DNA of 64,000 nucleotides, from assembly GCA_025642065.1 (NCBI GenBank), contig JAODUP010000040.1, positions 1,624,501 through 1,688,500 on the forward strand. The letters are read 5' to 3'. The first letter of the stretch is position 1, and each line of letters begins with the position of its first letter. Shown here one piece after another: positions 35,116-47,400 of the stretch. The position numbers were made by a program, and so were the translations under genes. This DNA is from Paralvinella palmiformis (Eukaryota > Annelida > Polychaeta > Terebellida > Alvinellidae). The notes under the pieces are model-generated. The model searched no databases. It was not told the origin of the DNA and saw only the letters and a list, made by a program, of their open reading frames with translations.

Positions 35116-36344
35116 CCTAACTATCTATAATATACAAAAGTCATTTTGAAAAATAATTGTGATTATGAAAACCTGGTTGAAGTATATGTCGCAAAGAATT
35201 AGTGCTCCACATGGCAACTACAGGGCTCAAACAATGAGTTGCTTCCAGGAAGACATTTTCCAGCATTTTAGGCGTTATTTTCCGGACTGCATCAGTAATA
35301 CAAAGTTTGGTTACATCACTAATTCTTCTACCTTAGAGTTAATGTAACCCAATTTCAGTCCTTTTTATCTTACATGTTGCCACAAACACTCAGTTCTGCC
35401 ATGTTCATCATCTGTGATATGTGTATGACATGGAAAATGTAACGATTACAGAAATATTTGACATAAACCAATTAGCTTTTTGTAAATACACAGATGTGCA
35501 CTAAAGATAGATATCTTTACAACAGCATGGTATTTTATTAAAAAATCCAATACATGTCAAAAAGAGGTTTAGTTTATCACTTGAGAATGGCATAAATTAA
35601 TGCTCTATCTTGCTAACATAAACAAGCTGACTGTAAAAATGTTGCCTCCTGCCGATTGATACTGACAGGATCAGCAGTGTGTATCAGACTAAATGAGCCA
35701 GAATTAAAGGAGAACATCTCTAGAATTTGTGGATCATTAATTATATATATTTGTCACAAATCTATTGTACTGGACCAAAACACGGATTCTTATATAAATT
35801 TTGCTTGCTTTGGTGTCAGTTTTTTGGCAAACCTCATTAACTCCTCCTCCTACCCTCATTTACTGCAGGCTACTATTGATTCAAATCTACAACTTGTGGA
35901 CACTTAAAATGTATTATGTTATCCCCATCAGCAAGTAGAGGTACTTTAATCAAGTAGATCCCACTGGAATAGACTGAGTATAAACATATATTACATTGTA
36001 TAATATTTACCATTAAGATGCCACTTCCTGTGATATACCACGTACTGGACATAAGATCCCACCTTGACTTGCCATACAATTCCACTTGCCACCAGATATA
36101 GTAGATATCTCTTCAGTTAGCCTCTACACTCCAACATGCTGATCCCTAATTCATTTTTATGGAGACATCATGAAACAGGTGAAAGTGTTGAATAAATTGC
36201 CTTTACTAGTGTGCTATTCAAACCAAAATGTATCTATAAACCAGTAAGATATCTGAATGATTGAAATTATTCACCAGTAAAAGCATCCCTTGAATATGCA
36301 ATGTGACACTACAATTATAATCTCTACCCAGTGAGGGCTTCTAG
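35116..36344. other. Intergenic: nothing recognised
   Basis: Frames at 35159-35347, 35656-35907 and 35873-36085 (minus) show no known similarity. Confidence 0.4.
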
Positions 36345-36785
36345 CTAGACTAAGCACACAATCGTCATAGGACTTGAACTGAGATACACTGGTACTTGCA
36401 ATAGTGTCTGACCAGACGAAGAGTTTTAAGGATCACTTTCTAATGGACATGAGTTCATGCAGGTATTCAGGTGCTATGCCATTTGATAGATGTATAAGTT
36501 GGTAAAATATTGAAATGGATACAGACAGCCAATGTAGGTTTGGAAGAATTAGGGTGATATGATCATATTTTCTGGTGTTTGTCAGTTTGCATCATTCTGA
36601 ATTTACTGAAGTCAATTGTTATGATCAAAACATGCTATGCAACAGGGAGTTACAATAGTCTACACAAGATGTAATAAAAGAAGAAACCATTTGTAGCAAG
36701 TGTTTTTAGTTTGTGTGTGATAAGATTACTTTCAGGGAGTGGAAATACTTAAGATGGTAGTATAGGCAGCTTGGCATACTGATGT
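36345..36785 (-). mobile_element. L2-like retrotransposon fragment A
   Basis: Read on the minus strand it matches the post-palm to C-terminal part of the copy at 10640-12730: cacatcagtatgc...agctgcctat, then text [23 protein letters not shown] and NLHWLS. It is truncated before its 3' UTR. Confidence 0.75.
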
Positions 36786-36789
36786 GATA

Positions 36790-37960
36790 TTATAATAATA
36801 ATGTATATTTAATACAGCGCCCTTACTAGCAGGAGCCATTCAAAGCCAGTGTACAATGATGCCCCAAATAATATGTCCGTAAAAACCCCCATAAGAGATT
36901 TAAATGGTAATTATTATTTATCTGTGAAAACAACCTTGAACAGGTGTGTTTTCAGGATTAATTTTTTTTCGAGAGACGACACATTTCTAATATCTGTGGG
37001 CGACCTATTCCACAAAGTGAGGTCTGCAAAATTAAATGCACAATCACCATATATGACTTGAGGTTCCATGTTAAAAACCCTCCACTCAAACCAATAATCG
37101 ACTACTTCAATAACACATATATATCTGGTCAGTTTCGACGTATCCGAGCTAGCAACACAATCAGACGCCACTGGTCCACCCATCAGGATGCGTCGATCGC
37201 CTCCGACATTTGCTCCAGAACTCTGGAATGTTCATGACATCACACTAAAGAATGGATCTGAAAACAACAACATATGTGAAGGCTGGAATAATGCCTTTAC
37301 ATGCCCACCCAACCATCTGGCGCGCGTCAAAAATAGTCTTCGAAAAGATCAGGCAAAGGCATCCACACTGTTATTGTGAGACAATAAGGGTGAGCCCCCA
37401 GCAAAACGTGTACTCCGTAACACTGTCAAACTGCAATCTAAGCACATGAATTTATACACAGCTCTGTTGTTAAGTCAATGCAGGATACCCTCAAAAACAT
37501 CGTACACTGCATCAAATGGAAGTAGATCTAAATGCGATGTAATAAACTGTGATCTACGCAATTATGCTAACTTCTATGTAACTAAATGATATCATAACAC
37601 TTTATATTTGTTGTATCAATTACTTGAATTTTGTTTTGTATTTCTTATTTTTTTAATAGGGGGTTTTGATTCGAGGGTTTTTTCACTGGTTACCATGACT
37701 TGTGCTGAGATACAGGCACCTGCAATAGTATCTGACTGGATGACCCGAATTTTGGCGATGGCTTTCTAATGGACACCAGTCCACACAGGTTTCCAGGTGC
37801 CATGTCATTGATAGATTTATAACTTATTAGTAAAATCTTGAAATGGATACGCTGTCTAACCGGGTAGCCAATGTAGTTTTTGAAGAATTGAGATGATATG
37901 ATCACATTTTCAAGTATTTGTCACTATGCGAGGTGCTCTATTCTGAAAAGGTGAACTGAT
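36790..37960 (-). mobile_element. L2-like retrotransposon 3' end B, split by an insertion
   Basis: Minus-strand copy. The 5' part (37960-37695) encodes the region ending near CACTGGTTACC on the plus strand, and the 3' part (37060-36790) contains the C-terminal codons and the 3' UTR with the ATT-type tail. The two halves match continuous sequence in the other copies (12440-12720 and 47401-47830). The gap between them is an inserted transposon (37061-37694). Confidence 0.8.
37061..37694 (+). mobile_element. Mutator-like (MULE) element relic with 8-9 bp target-site duplication
   Basis: It interrupts an L2-like copy and is flanked by ATGACTTG on both sides (37053-37060 and 37695-37702). The termini are imperfect inverted repeats: GGTTCC..TTAAAAACCCTCCACTCAAA on the left and, on the other strand at the right, GGTAACCAGTGAAAAAACCCTCGAATCAAA (long stretch shared around AAAACCCTC.A.TCAAA). 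Inside, shifted frames read PPTFAPELWNVHDITLKNGS, NNICEGWNNAF and HPTIWR, which is the typical FP.E.WN......RTNN..EGWH..F.....HP..W pattern of MULE transposase C-termini. An 8-9 bp duplication fits the MULE superfamily. Most of the transposase is missing. Confidence 0.72.
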
Positions 37961-40765
37961 ATTATAACCAATTACAATTATTATGTGATAAGTTTATTTA
38001 TATTAATACTGACACATTAAAAGAGTCATTAAATGTATAATGTTGATGTTTTTAAGGGTTTAATATAATGTTGACAAAATATTGTATCATCACAGAGTAA
38101 TGATTCAAATTCTCCAAGGAAAAGGAGAAATTTTATTTATAACCATATATATTCTGTTACATTTTAAGTAGTACCATAAAGTGAAATTATCCACAAGTTC
38201 TAGTCTACAGAATGACAGTCAGCAGTCACCCATAAATAATCTACTTGATAACGTTTGATATTCTTAGGAAACAAACAGTTAATCACTTACATCATCAGAG
38301 ATTACAGTATGAAATGTTACTGCTTTACAGTTACTGTTGTATAAACAGTGGGCTGAATGGGAAATCTTACAGCATGAAAGTAATAAGGTATAACTGATCC
38401 ATTCTTCTAGACAGTAAAAACAACCAACTTTTCTGTTGTCTTTCTGAACAGTTTATTTATCAACAATGTGTAGGGTTTACTTACTCTTTGTTCTCTGCAG
38501 GTCAACTAAACTATACACATTACTCGAGTGAACTATGGATAAAAGAACAAAACAAAAATATTTTAGTTGGTTTTATTTGTTCATTCACTGATAAGCTGTA
38601 AACACAGAAGGAGTGTACAATCAAGAGCAATCAGCTAAGTAGATATATACCTGGAAAGAACTTAATTTCTTAAAACATTACTTTTCATCAGTATGTTGCA
38701 AAATGTTCACAATAAACATTAGTTAACTGTGTATATGTGTGTAACATAGGATAAGACATGAGATAATATGCACTTAAATACTTTTTCCAGAGTGTTTTGG
38801 CAAACAAAACTTATTAGAAAATTTAAATAGTTGTAAAAATATTTATATTTGTGTATTCAAGAAATTATAAGACTGATTTCTGTCTCACTATTGACCACAC
38901 TGTATCTCATAGTTCATATATTCTCCAAGATTATCTTTGGACACCAGTATCGTGCATGGGAAGTTATGCCGCACAAATGAAAACAAAAACCAGTTGGGTG
39001 AACAATGCTGGTATATAGAATGAGTGTCAAGTATTTTTCTTGTCTCCATGCTGATCACACTTGAGACTGATTTAGAGACTTTGTGTCCTTTCAAATGATT
39101 TCATTATATCTGTATTGGTGTCATGAACCCATCTTGTTTCCTAAACATTGAATGAAATTGTTTCTTATAAGATTTTTTTTAATAAAGCTCTTTGTGAATA
39201 AATTATCTGACATGTAGCCTTGTGCATAAATTCTCCAAACCATACACTATAGCCATGACAAACATCAAATAATCTATACAATAGGGATTGAACATACAAA
39301 GTTTTGTTTATATTTGGGGCAATTTTAACAAGTACCTATGTGCTTGTTGCCTTATCATATGCATGTTATATGGTCAGTACATATACATGAGAGATGTATC
39401 ACTCACAGATAGTTAGTAAGACAATGTATTCACCTGAACAGGGATTTGTATTATAGTCAATTATATATAAAATATCTATATTTGTGATTTACATTAGACC
39501 CAATTTCCAGAGTGAAAAAGTAAATAGGTGCATCATGAATGAGAGGTATTGCATTTCATTTTCGATAATCACGTTATAAAACATATACCCAACAGAAGAT
39601 TTCACAAGGATCTAGCAAAATCTTAATCAGTTCTTCTTCCATCAAAATCTACACCTACAAAACTTAAAAAAAGGATAATTCGAATGATAAAAAACAACTT
39701 CATACTTTACTTAAATTAGATTCATGATAGTATTACCCAAGAATTTGTAACTCGGTTCTAATCTTGAATGTTTTTCATCCATCAGTCAACCAAATAACAA
39801 TGTACATCAGATGTCATTTATTTCAATATGCTATATTTTAAAATGCATTAAGAAATTAATTGCCTCTTATTTCAAATACTTTTTGGTGAGTTAATTTGAA
39901 TATATTTGGTGATTTAAAAAAGTACTTCATTTGAAATTTTTTGATGCATTTGTATTTAAATACGTATCGAAGAACTTTACCCCCATTTCTGTCCATATAA
40001 ATACCAATCATTATACATTTTGCTGGACCCCTCCATAAGTATAGTGAAATTTTCTAAGCATTCATCAACACAATGAAACTAATATTTCTTTATATGGCAA
40101 CATTGCTTTAATATTAACAGAAACACAACAGAACTATAACTAGCAATAAACAAACAAAATACGAATTCTTGATGAACATGCACATGACCAGCATAGACAT
40201 TATAATGCCCCAATGAGAACCTGATGATGACAACAAACTCTGTTGGTTTAATTGTCTATATAAAGCCCAAACACCATGGAAATTCATTCATTTATACCAA
40301 GCAATTATTTAGAATAGTACTCAATAACATACTGTATCTTGCTCGATATGCCCGATGGATACTAAAAATGACACAATGGATTTAGCTTCCAGTACAAAAG
40401 AGCAAAGTTTCTCTGTATTCCTCTTAAGAATATGTGCAATCTAACAGACAGTGAGCAGCAGCATTACAGCTGTGGTGTGACGCCGCATACAATTTAACCG
40501 GTTTTCTGCAAGAAAAGCATCGGAGAAACAATACGAAGCAGTTCTAAAACCCTAGCACAAGTAATTCATAACCTATGGTCATCTAAGTAGTGAACACAGA
40601 CATTCCATGTTCTTCTCACACAATGACTGCTTAGTGATTTGCTGATCCGGATATGATCCATTTGCATTACTTAAATGTGAACAGGAAGACATCAGGCAAA
40701 GTACTAGACATCACAGATCCTGTATAACGGGTCACAGAGAAGTCATCATCCAATTAGGAGCCAGT
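37961..40765. other. Intergenic and probable 3' flank of the CREBL2-like gene
   Basis: AT-rich with no coding sequence recognised. The stretch 39880-39965 has 'tttgaatatatttggtgatttaaaaaagtact' and 'tttgtatttaaatac' words also found at 48000-48085, so a shared dispersed repeat is likely. Confidence 0.4.
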
Positions 40766-40876
40766 TCAGCTAGGACCTGATGCGTCACCTGATTCATCAC
40801 CTTCATGCTCAGCTACCATTCTACAGACTTCTCCAGGCAATATTCTGTGGTCGAGGTCATGAGCATGCTGTTTGTA
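40766..40876 (-). CDS. CREBL2: CREBL2-like gene: alternative (distal) last coding exon
   Basis: After a good acceptor (ctttcag, AG at 40878-40877) the frame reads YKQHAHDLDHRILPGEVCRM and then VAEHEGDESGDASGPS-stop, 36 residues. Its start YKQ and the D....ILPGEV pattern correspond to the YKQWCMAMDQGKIPSEI segment that follows the zipper in vertebrate CREBL2. The phase (0) matches the donor at the end of the bZIP exon (44994). Joined to exons 45671-45588 and 45203-44994 it would give a 134-aa protein, close to the 120 aa of human CREBL2. The other terminal exon (43320-42631) starts with the same phase and a related sequence, so the two would be used alternatively. The alternative is that one is a decayed duplicate. 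Confidence 0.7.
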   Translation of the reverse strand, partial: YKQHAHDLDHRILPGEVCRMVAEHEGDESGDASGPS

Positions 40877-42240
40877 CTGAAAGCACAAACAGGAATTTGT
40901 TTAGCTTCTCAGCAATAATAAACTTCTAACAATACCACAAAAACCTTAATGGAATAAATGTTAAATACAGTTCATATATCAGAAGGCTCAGGTCACTATT
41001 CTAGCATTAATCAGCCTCTGACATAAATATATCTTCTGGTTCACAACTCGTATAAAATTAATAAATGTCTAACTCCTGACTAAAGCTTTACACTTTGTGA
41101 TTCCACAAAAACGGTTTAAATGCAAGATTAACTCATATAAAATGAACGACTAATCCTAATTATAATATAACTCTTTTTAGCTCAAGTATGTCTTGTGTGC
41201 ACATACACCATTAAAAATTGTGATTTCTTCAAGTATTATGAAATCAGATACAGGGACTTGTATCTTCCTGTGATTATAATAATGACTAAACAAGAATTTT
41301 AGTAAATAACAGTGTGCACCCTTATGTCAGAATAATGTAATTATACTTATCCAAACAACAAAGAATCAATATACATGTTTCTAAAATACCATCTCCACCC
41401 TTAGATGATACAGCAATTCAATGTGCACTAACACACCATATAACTGACTATTCATTGAAGCACCACTCAGGACATCAAACATGTGAATGAAGCTATTTTT
41501 ATTGGTCAAACTTCAACAGCAACAAAAAACAACAACTGACAAATTAAACAATATTAAAATTAGTTTCTCCAAATAACAAAGTTTATTGATGGAGTTTAAC
41601 AGGAAAATCCAAAGAATACAAAATTATCATACTGATATATTGGTGGCATGTAACACACTGCTCATTATTAACAGGGAAGTGATTAATAACAATTATCACT
41701 ATCTTATGGAGAAGGTGATAACATTATGTACTGACATAAGTAATAGATTAAGCAGTATAAAATAATACCATAACAATGGTACAACAATAGTCATATATAC
41801 AATTTATTAGATCATATTCTAATAACATTATTATGTTATTTTAGCTGAACACTCGAGTACACACATACACCAGTTTTATAGTTAAACAAATACACAGTAA
41901 TAAATAATTTAGCACCGAATGAGAATTATTTTAAAGTGAAATGAACCCAAGATATTGTTACTCCACTAATACTACTAACCACAATTTCTAGAGTATATAT
42001 GTAGACATTTTTATATCATTACCATTAATTAGGATTATATCCTGACATCCTGCTGCACACACACACAATAAAAGTATAGCAATTAGGTACACAGACTGTG
42101 GTCAGCACATCATTATTTAGAGCATAAACAGATACTATTATAAAATTATATATTCACTTTTATAAAAGATGAATACACACACACACACATATATATAGTA
42201 GTGTAAAAAAACTTTTATAAAAAATATCAATTATATATCA
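40877..42240. other. Between the two alternative last exons: nothing recognised
   Basis: AT-rich intron or 3' UTR sequence. No coding sequence seen. Confidence 0.4.
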
Positions 42241-42488
42241 CAGGGTTCATACACATTTTGACATCTCAGATTCCAGGACTTTCCAAGACCTGCCAATATC
42301 AAATTCAAGGACCTTTTCAATGAATTCACAAACTTTTATGCGCAAAGTGTAATGACTGAATTCCTGTATAGATCTATATGTCCAAATTCCAGGACTTTCA
42401 AGGACCTATACAAAAATTCCAGGACTTTCCAGGCCTAGAATCCAAATTCCAGGACTTTCCAAGTTTTCAAGGACCTGTGCGAACCCTG
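42241..42488. mobile_element. Short inverted-repeat element (MITE) with 5-bp duplication
   Basis: Starts CAGGGTTCATACA and ends in the reverse complement of CAGGGTTCGCACA. It is flanked by TATCA on both sides (42236-42240, 42489-42493). The inside repeats 'ttccaggactttcc(a)agg'. Length 248 bp, no ORF. It lies in the 3' UTR or intron of the CREBL2-like gene. Confidence 0.75.
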
Positions 42489-42630
42489 TATCACTCTCAG
42501 TTCAAACAAACTGTTTTGCAACATCTTTAAAAGAATGAACAATCTGTTAAACAGAAATATAGGTTTCTTTTATCTAAATGTTTTTCCTTCCAAAATACTG
42601 ATATGGGTCATGCACGAGTCCAGCTGCGGT

Positions 42631-45456
42631 TCACAAATGACCTTCCTTTTCTATGACTTCCAGCACATCACTGATGTCTGTCTCACTCAGTGTCCCCAAC
42701 TGGAGCTGACTTTCACTGCTTAGTGTTCCAATAATCACTGGATCGACGTCCACTGATGAGCCACTCCCTGACAACAGTTCCAAGGGATTTATCGTCTGGT
42801 TACCATTGGCTGGACAATGGATTAAATGTGCAGCGCAATCAACACTGTCCAAAAATGATTGACCAGACACAACACTATGACTGCTTGTATCAAAGGCTAC
42901 TGTATCAACAGTGAATGAAGAGGGAGTTATTGGAACATCTGATTTTGGTTGACATATGCCACTGACATGTGACACACCAGACTGATCCTCACCCACCAAC
43001 TGTAGACTATCCATATCTTTATCCTGAATGCTTGCACCTTGTTTTGAAGTAGTCTTCCCCTTTCCTTTCCCTTTCGGTGTAATGTCAGCTATCTCTAGTG
43101 GCACACCAACAACACTTTGCTGTCTGGGATTGCTTTCTAAATCTGGTGACTCATCACTCACATCATCACTGCTAGACAGGGTCAACTCACACCAATCTTT
43201 AGTGCGTGAAATTTTGGGGCTGTCATCTGTAAACAAACCATGCTTCCTTTCCATTTCAAGTTTTTCATAGATGTCAGCTGTTAATTTGCCTTTATCCAGT
43301 GACATACACCATTGCTTGCACTGCACAGTGGAAGTAGGTGGACCAAAACAAACAATGGGGAGAGAGAAAAACAAAACACAATATATGCCGATGTGGAAAA
43401 GTCCCGATTCAAAAAACAACTTCCCCAACATGCAAAAATACCATGAGTACATACAGATGATTCTGTCAGGATATTCATTTGCCAATATAGACAAATGAGT
43501 CCATCACATAATGTCTCCAAATGACCCTTTTCATTCTTAAACTCACCAATTGGATAGCTAGTAGGTCTCACCATATCTAGGCATTGCATATAAATATATT
43601 TTCAAAGAAAAGATCATTTTTTATTGATATAATGTCTCCCCTGAACATTTTTTCTTATATCAATTGAAAAAATTTATGTTATCAAGATCAGAGAAAATAT
43701 TTCTGTCAATTTTTACATAGCAACTGTATTTTAAGTGGAAACAATAACACGGATCGCTGATTTCATTGAAACAACTGGAGACACCAACCATGCTGACAGA
43801 CCACACATTCAAGTTTATTAAAAACAGTACCTTTTAGGAAATTGACTTTTTTAATTTATTACCATTGTTAGTGTTAGCACCTTTCAAACAGCAATCAACA
43901 ATGCTTAATCACAACACATTAATGTATCTCAAAAATAATACATAATCATAACCAAACAACAGATGATTTCCATGATGTATGTAAAGCATAAATGGGGTTA
44001 ATTCAATTCTGGAATTGTTGGACAATTCCCAAATTGCTTATTTAAAAAAAATGGAATTGTAATTGATAAATTTTGAATTTGCTACAAAACAATTTAAATC
44101 CACAAATTAATTAACCATTTAATTTAGAAATATTTTTTCAATGAAAATCCTAGTTTGGAATATAAACTATTCTGAGTAGGTATTTGGAATACCTACTCAT
44201 TGTAAGAAGTAGTAGGTAAAAAAGAATTGGAATTGATAAATTTTATGTGGAATAGACCAAAATGGAATTGACCACATACCTGGTGTAATGCGTGTGATTC
44301 TGAGAAAAACTGCAGCATCTGGGTCAACCATTTAAACATATATCAAATGTATTCATTTGTAAATTCTTGTTGAAATTTCATGGAATATCCAATATGGTAG
44401 TATAACATTTTCTTGCTTAATGTTTGTCAAAAAAATATTTTTGGGGAAAAGTCATCTTGCATCACTTGAGACAGTCAAACCTGCCAAGTAATGATTGCTG
44501 CACTGGAAACCAGATGTTATGACAATAAACTCTAGCTATCTGATAATGAATAATGCAAAATCAAACGAGACAAAATTGCAATTAACTCAAATATGAAAGT
44601 TTCATCATATATTGTTATGGAATTAATGTTGTTCATAATAGTTTTATCAGACCTAGCAACATGATAAATGAATATGCATTTGGACAATTGCTGTATGAGT
44701 AACCAAGTTACAACTATTTTTATGGTACTAAATATCATATATTATATAATTAAAAGGTACAGTTAAGTATCTATTTAGTAAAACTAAAAGCACAGCTTTG
44801 AAAATGTAAAGAATGGGAAATAAACCTTTAGTTAGATGAAGACAAATGTTTCAATGCAACATCTACTAATGATTTTGGCTTACAGTGAGTGGCCATCGTT
44901 GTAATGCCACCCACTAACACAATTCCACTAGTTGATGCATTTGACATGGAAATCATCTACTGAATGGAAAGTTACCTTCAACTGAATACCTACCATTTCT
45001 AGTTCCTTCCTTAGAGCATAAATGGCCTTTTCTCTACTGGTAACCAATTCTTCAAGGTACTGATAACGTAGCTTCTTCCTGGCACGGCATTCACGGGCAC
45101 TCTGGCGACTTCTCTCTAATTTTGCCTTTACATCTACCTTGGCTGGTTTGCGGCCACGTTTTCCAGTTCTACGACTTGTTGTCATTCTGTTTGCTTCTGC
45201 TATCTGAAAATAATACATATATTCAACCTTTGTATAGAGTAAAGATAATAATACAGCATTATATGATGAAACATTGACTTATGATACATTGACTTATGAT
45301 ATATGCAACTTACGACTGGCTCTACAACTTAAAGATGATTATAAATATAATATCATTACACAGTATAATAATTAGAACAGAGGCTGACTTACAACCAGTC
45401 TGTTGTAAATAATCAAGGTCGTATGTCAACGACTACCTATAGGTATATGTCTGTTT

Positions 45457-45493
<37 letters not shown>

Positions 45494-45671
45494 TATCATC
45501 ATCTAATCAATCACCTTCATGTTCAGGTGCTTTATTAAAAATCCACAATACTATTTTAATTTGTACACACTATCTATTATAACTTACTACAACAGTTGGT
45601 ATGTTAGGCATACGACTTGTGCCTGGTTGTGGTGAGTCTTCACCATCTGAGCTTGATGAGCTTACTGCCAT
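42631..45671 (-). CDS. CREBL2: CREBL2-like bZIP transcription factor, long isoform (3 coding exons, 327 aa)
   Basis: Coding exons 45671-45588, 45203-44994 and 43320-42631, phases 0, all GT-AG. The middle exon encodes KRGRKPAKVDVKAKLERSRQ and SARECRARKKLRYQYLEELV, nearly identical to human CREBL2; basic region about residues 54-75, leucine zipper about residues 76-97. The last exon starts CKQWCMSLDKGKL, again as in CREBL2 (YKQWCMAMDQGKI), then runs 216 further residues rich in Ser, Asp and Gly with no known domain, so the protein is much longer than vertebrate CREBL2 (120 aa). CREBL2 heterodimerises with CREB1 and, as Drosophila REPTOR-BP, with REPTOR to switch metabolic genes; DNA binding in the nucleus is inferred. 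The first exon starts at the only in-frame ATG after an acceptor; a short upstream exon (46.48-46.70 kb) is probably 5' UTR. A second last exon exists at 40876-40766. Confidence 0.9.
43990..44285. repeat. AATTCC-family element in CREBL2-like intron
   Basis: Begins 'ggggttaattcaattctgg' and ends 'aaatggaattgaccacatac'. It has the same internal pieces as the copies at 16980 and 20270 (atccacaaattaatt, taaccatttaattt, ttggaatataaacta, gagtaggta). Confidence 0.65.
45458..45491. repeat. (AT)n microsatellite
   Basis: AT run in the intron between the first two CREBL2-like coding exons. Confidence 0.9.
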
Positions 45672-46484
45672 TTAAAACTAAATCCTGTCAGCACCTCCAG
45701 CTGACAATATAAATGTGTGTTATTCTGTCAGACTGGTAACCACTAAAGATCACTGAAACTGATTTCTTAAACCAATGAAATGCATTTCTTCCTGTGAGCA
45801 TAATGCTGACTATGACCCTTTCCAACAATAATTGCTGACTGTGTTTTACTACAAACACACCCCAAAAAACCAGCATCATGAGCATGTGCCATGTACTACT
45901 ATTTCATCATGATCATTGTCCTGTGATTCACTGCCACCCCCTAAACATGCATACCTAATCACTAAATCAGCATATAGCATTTTTGTCATGAGTCCGACCT
46001 AAGACAGATCTATCATCTAGTTAATGTCTAGATAACTCTAAGCCTAAGGAGTGACAGTTCTGAGTTCATATGTTAACTGCTATTATTAGTATTTCAATTT
46101 CATACCATAAAAGCCTAAAAGGGAATTATTAATAATACCAAACCAAACTATGTCAGTATCATAGTATGTGTCACTAAAGTTATTAGTCTATAAAGACTAG
46201 ATCTACTATTATAACAATCATTAACGATACCTTTAATGCTTTATTATGTTATATCTGTTGAAATGACGAAACACTTCGTTGGAAACGTTTACAACGCCTA
46301 CAAGATCTAGATAAATATTCTGAAACTACGTGCTGCGTCATCAGAAAATACTCGATGTTACTATTTATAGAAACAAGCACTGGCAGCTTTCAAAACAATA
46401 ACAATATCACGTGTCGAGCATAAATAACCAAATTCTAAAACAACAATCCACGAGAAGGATACTCGAACAGGTAGTATGACAATT

Positions 46485-46700
46485 AACCTACCGTTGCTTT
46501 CTCCTTCTCTTCGCACTCTTCTTTTATTCCTTGTTCGTCAGTTACTGTTTCTGTCATGTGAAAAATGAAATCTAACAGTCTAAATATTTTTAATATCTTG
46601 TTCCCAAATCCTGTCCTTCGATAAAGAAACTGTACTAAAGAGGCCAGAATAGGAATACGGCAATCTGATTGGTTGATAGGATGCATCTGCAGTCACCAGG
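46485..46700 (-). promoter_or_regulatory. CREBL2: Candidate 5' exon and promoter of the CREBL2-like gene
   Basis: Minus-strand sequence ending at a good donor (ACG|gtaggt, about 46488) fits a first exon. It holds an ATG-started frame of about 22 codons (MTETVTDEQGIKEECEEKEKAT), but joining it to the acceptor before 45671 puts a stop before the main ATG, so it is probably 5' UTR with an upstream ORF. Just upstream is an inverted CCAAT box (accaatcagattg as read on the minus strand, about 46659-46672). Confidence 0.45.
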
Positions 46701-47135
46701 CGGAGACACAAGTATAATTGTGTTTTTTGTCGTTAGTTTCTTTGTCTTTCACCACGCAGCGCCACTTTAGCAATGACTTTCAATAACACACTCACACATA
46801 TAATCGGATTAATTTCTCGGCTCACAACATCTTGGACGTAAATACTCTGGCAGTGACCACCCTTAGGGTATTTCGGCTCCATCTTTCCGTACTGCTCCCC
46901 TGTTAGTGGTGGTGGTGGGGGAGGGGTGGGGGGATTTATCAACCACTCCAACATAGAGGCTGTACTGAATAAGCGACAGCCTGGTGATTCTCCCTGAAAT
47001 ACAAAGCAAAGCAAGCAAGTGAAAGCTGTGGTCTTCTGGGATTTTTTGGTGATTATTTTTACCCAACTATCCGACTTTGCCTTCCTTCTTAGTTTAGTGT
47101 ACTTCTAACACAGGTGTAATCCATCAGATTTACAC
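46701..47135. other. Region upstream of CREBL2-like gene; unassigned minus frame
   Basis: A minus-strand frame (47014-46733) carries a CCC/CCA run coding for PPTPPPPPP and shows no recognisable similarity. There is a candidate acceptor (tttcag) at its start. It may belong to a gene or repeat, but I cannot support a call. Confidence 0.3.
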
Positions 47136-47339
47136 CTATCCTCTTGTACTTTGGCTAGGCCTAATTAAACTGCATGTTTGAAATTTGGTGTACCAAATTT
47201 TAGCTATACCGATACTGAGTATGTCCAACCTGGCATTAAAGCTGTTTATGCTGGGTGCGTTCACAGTGTGTGACGGAATCCTGTTCCAGGTATTGACAAG
47301 GAGAAGAAATTGAGACTTACAGATTAGTCTCCGTCTCAT
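47136..47339 (-). pseudogene. Non-LTR reverse-transcriptase C-terminal fragment
   Basis: The minus frame reads NTWNRIPSHTVNAPSINSFN followed by ARLDIL, matching the last part of many non-LTR reverse transcriptases (..WN.LP..VV.A.SVN.FK.RLD..). It differs from the L2-like family of this window, so it is another element type. It is followed on its downstream side by a TAA-repeat. Confidence 0.55.
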
Positions 47340-47359
47340 TCTTTAACGTATAGTAAATG

Positions 47360-47400
<41 letters not shown>
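47340..47400. repeat. (TAA)n microsatellite
   Basis: TAA/ATA run, probably the 3' tail of the neighbouring L2-like copy (minus orientation). Confidence 0.85.

Noticed and set aside
46486..46570. N-terminal coding exon for the CREBL2-like protein
   Set aside because: Splicing it to the next acceptor creates an immediate stop before the main ATG, so 5' UTR with a short upstream ORF is more likely.
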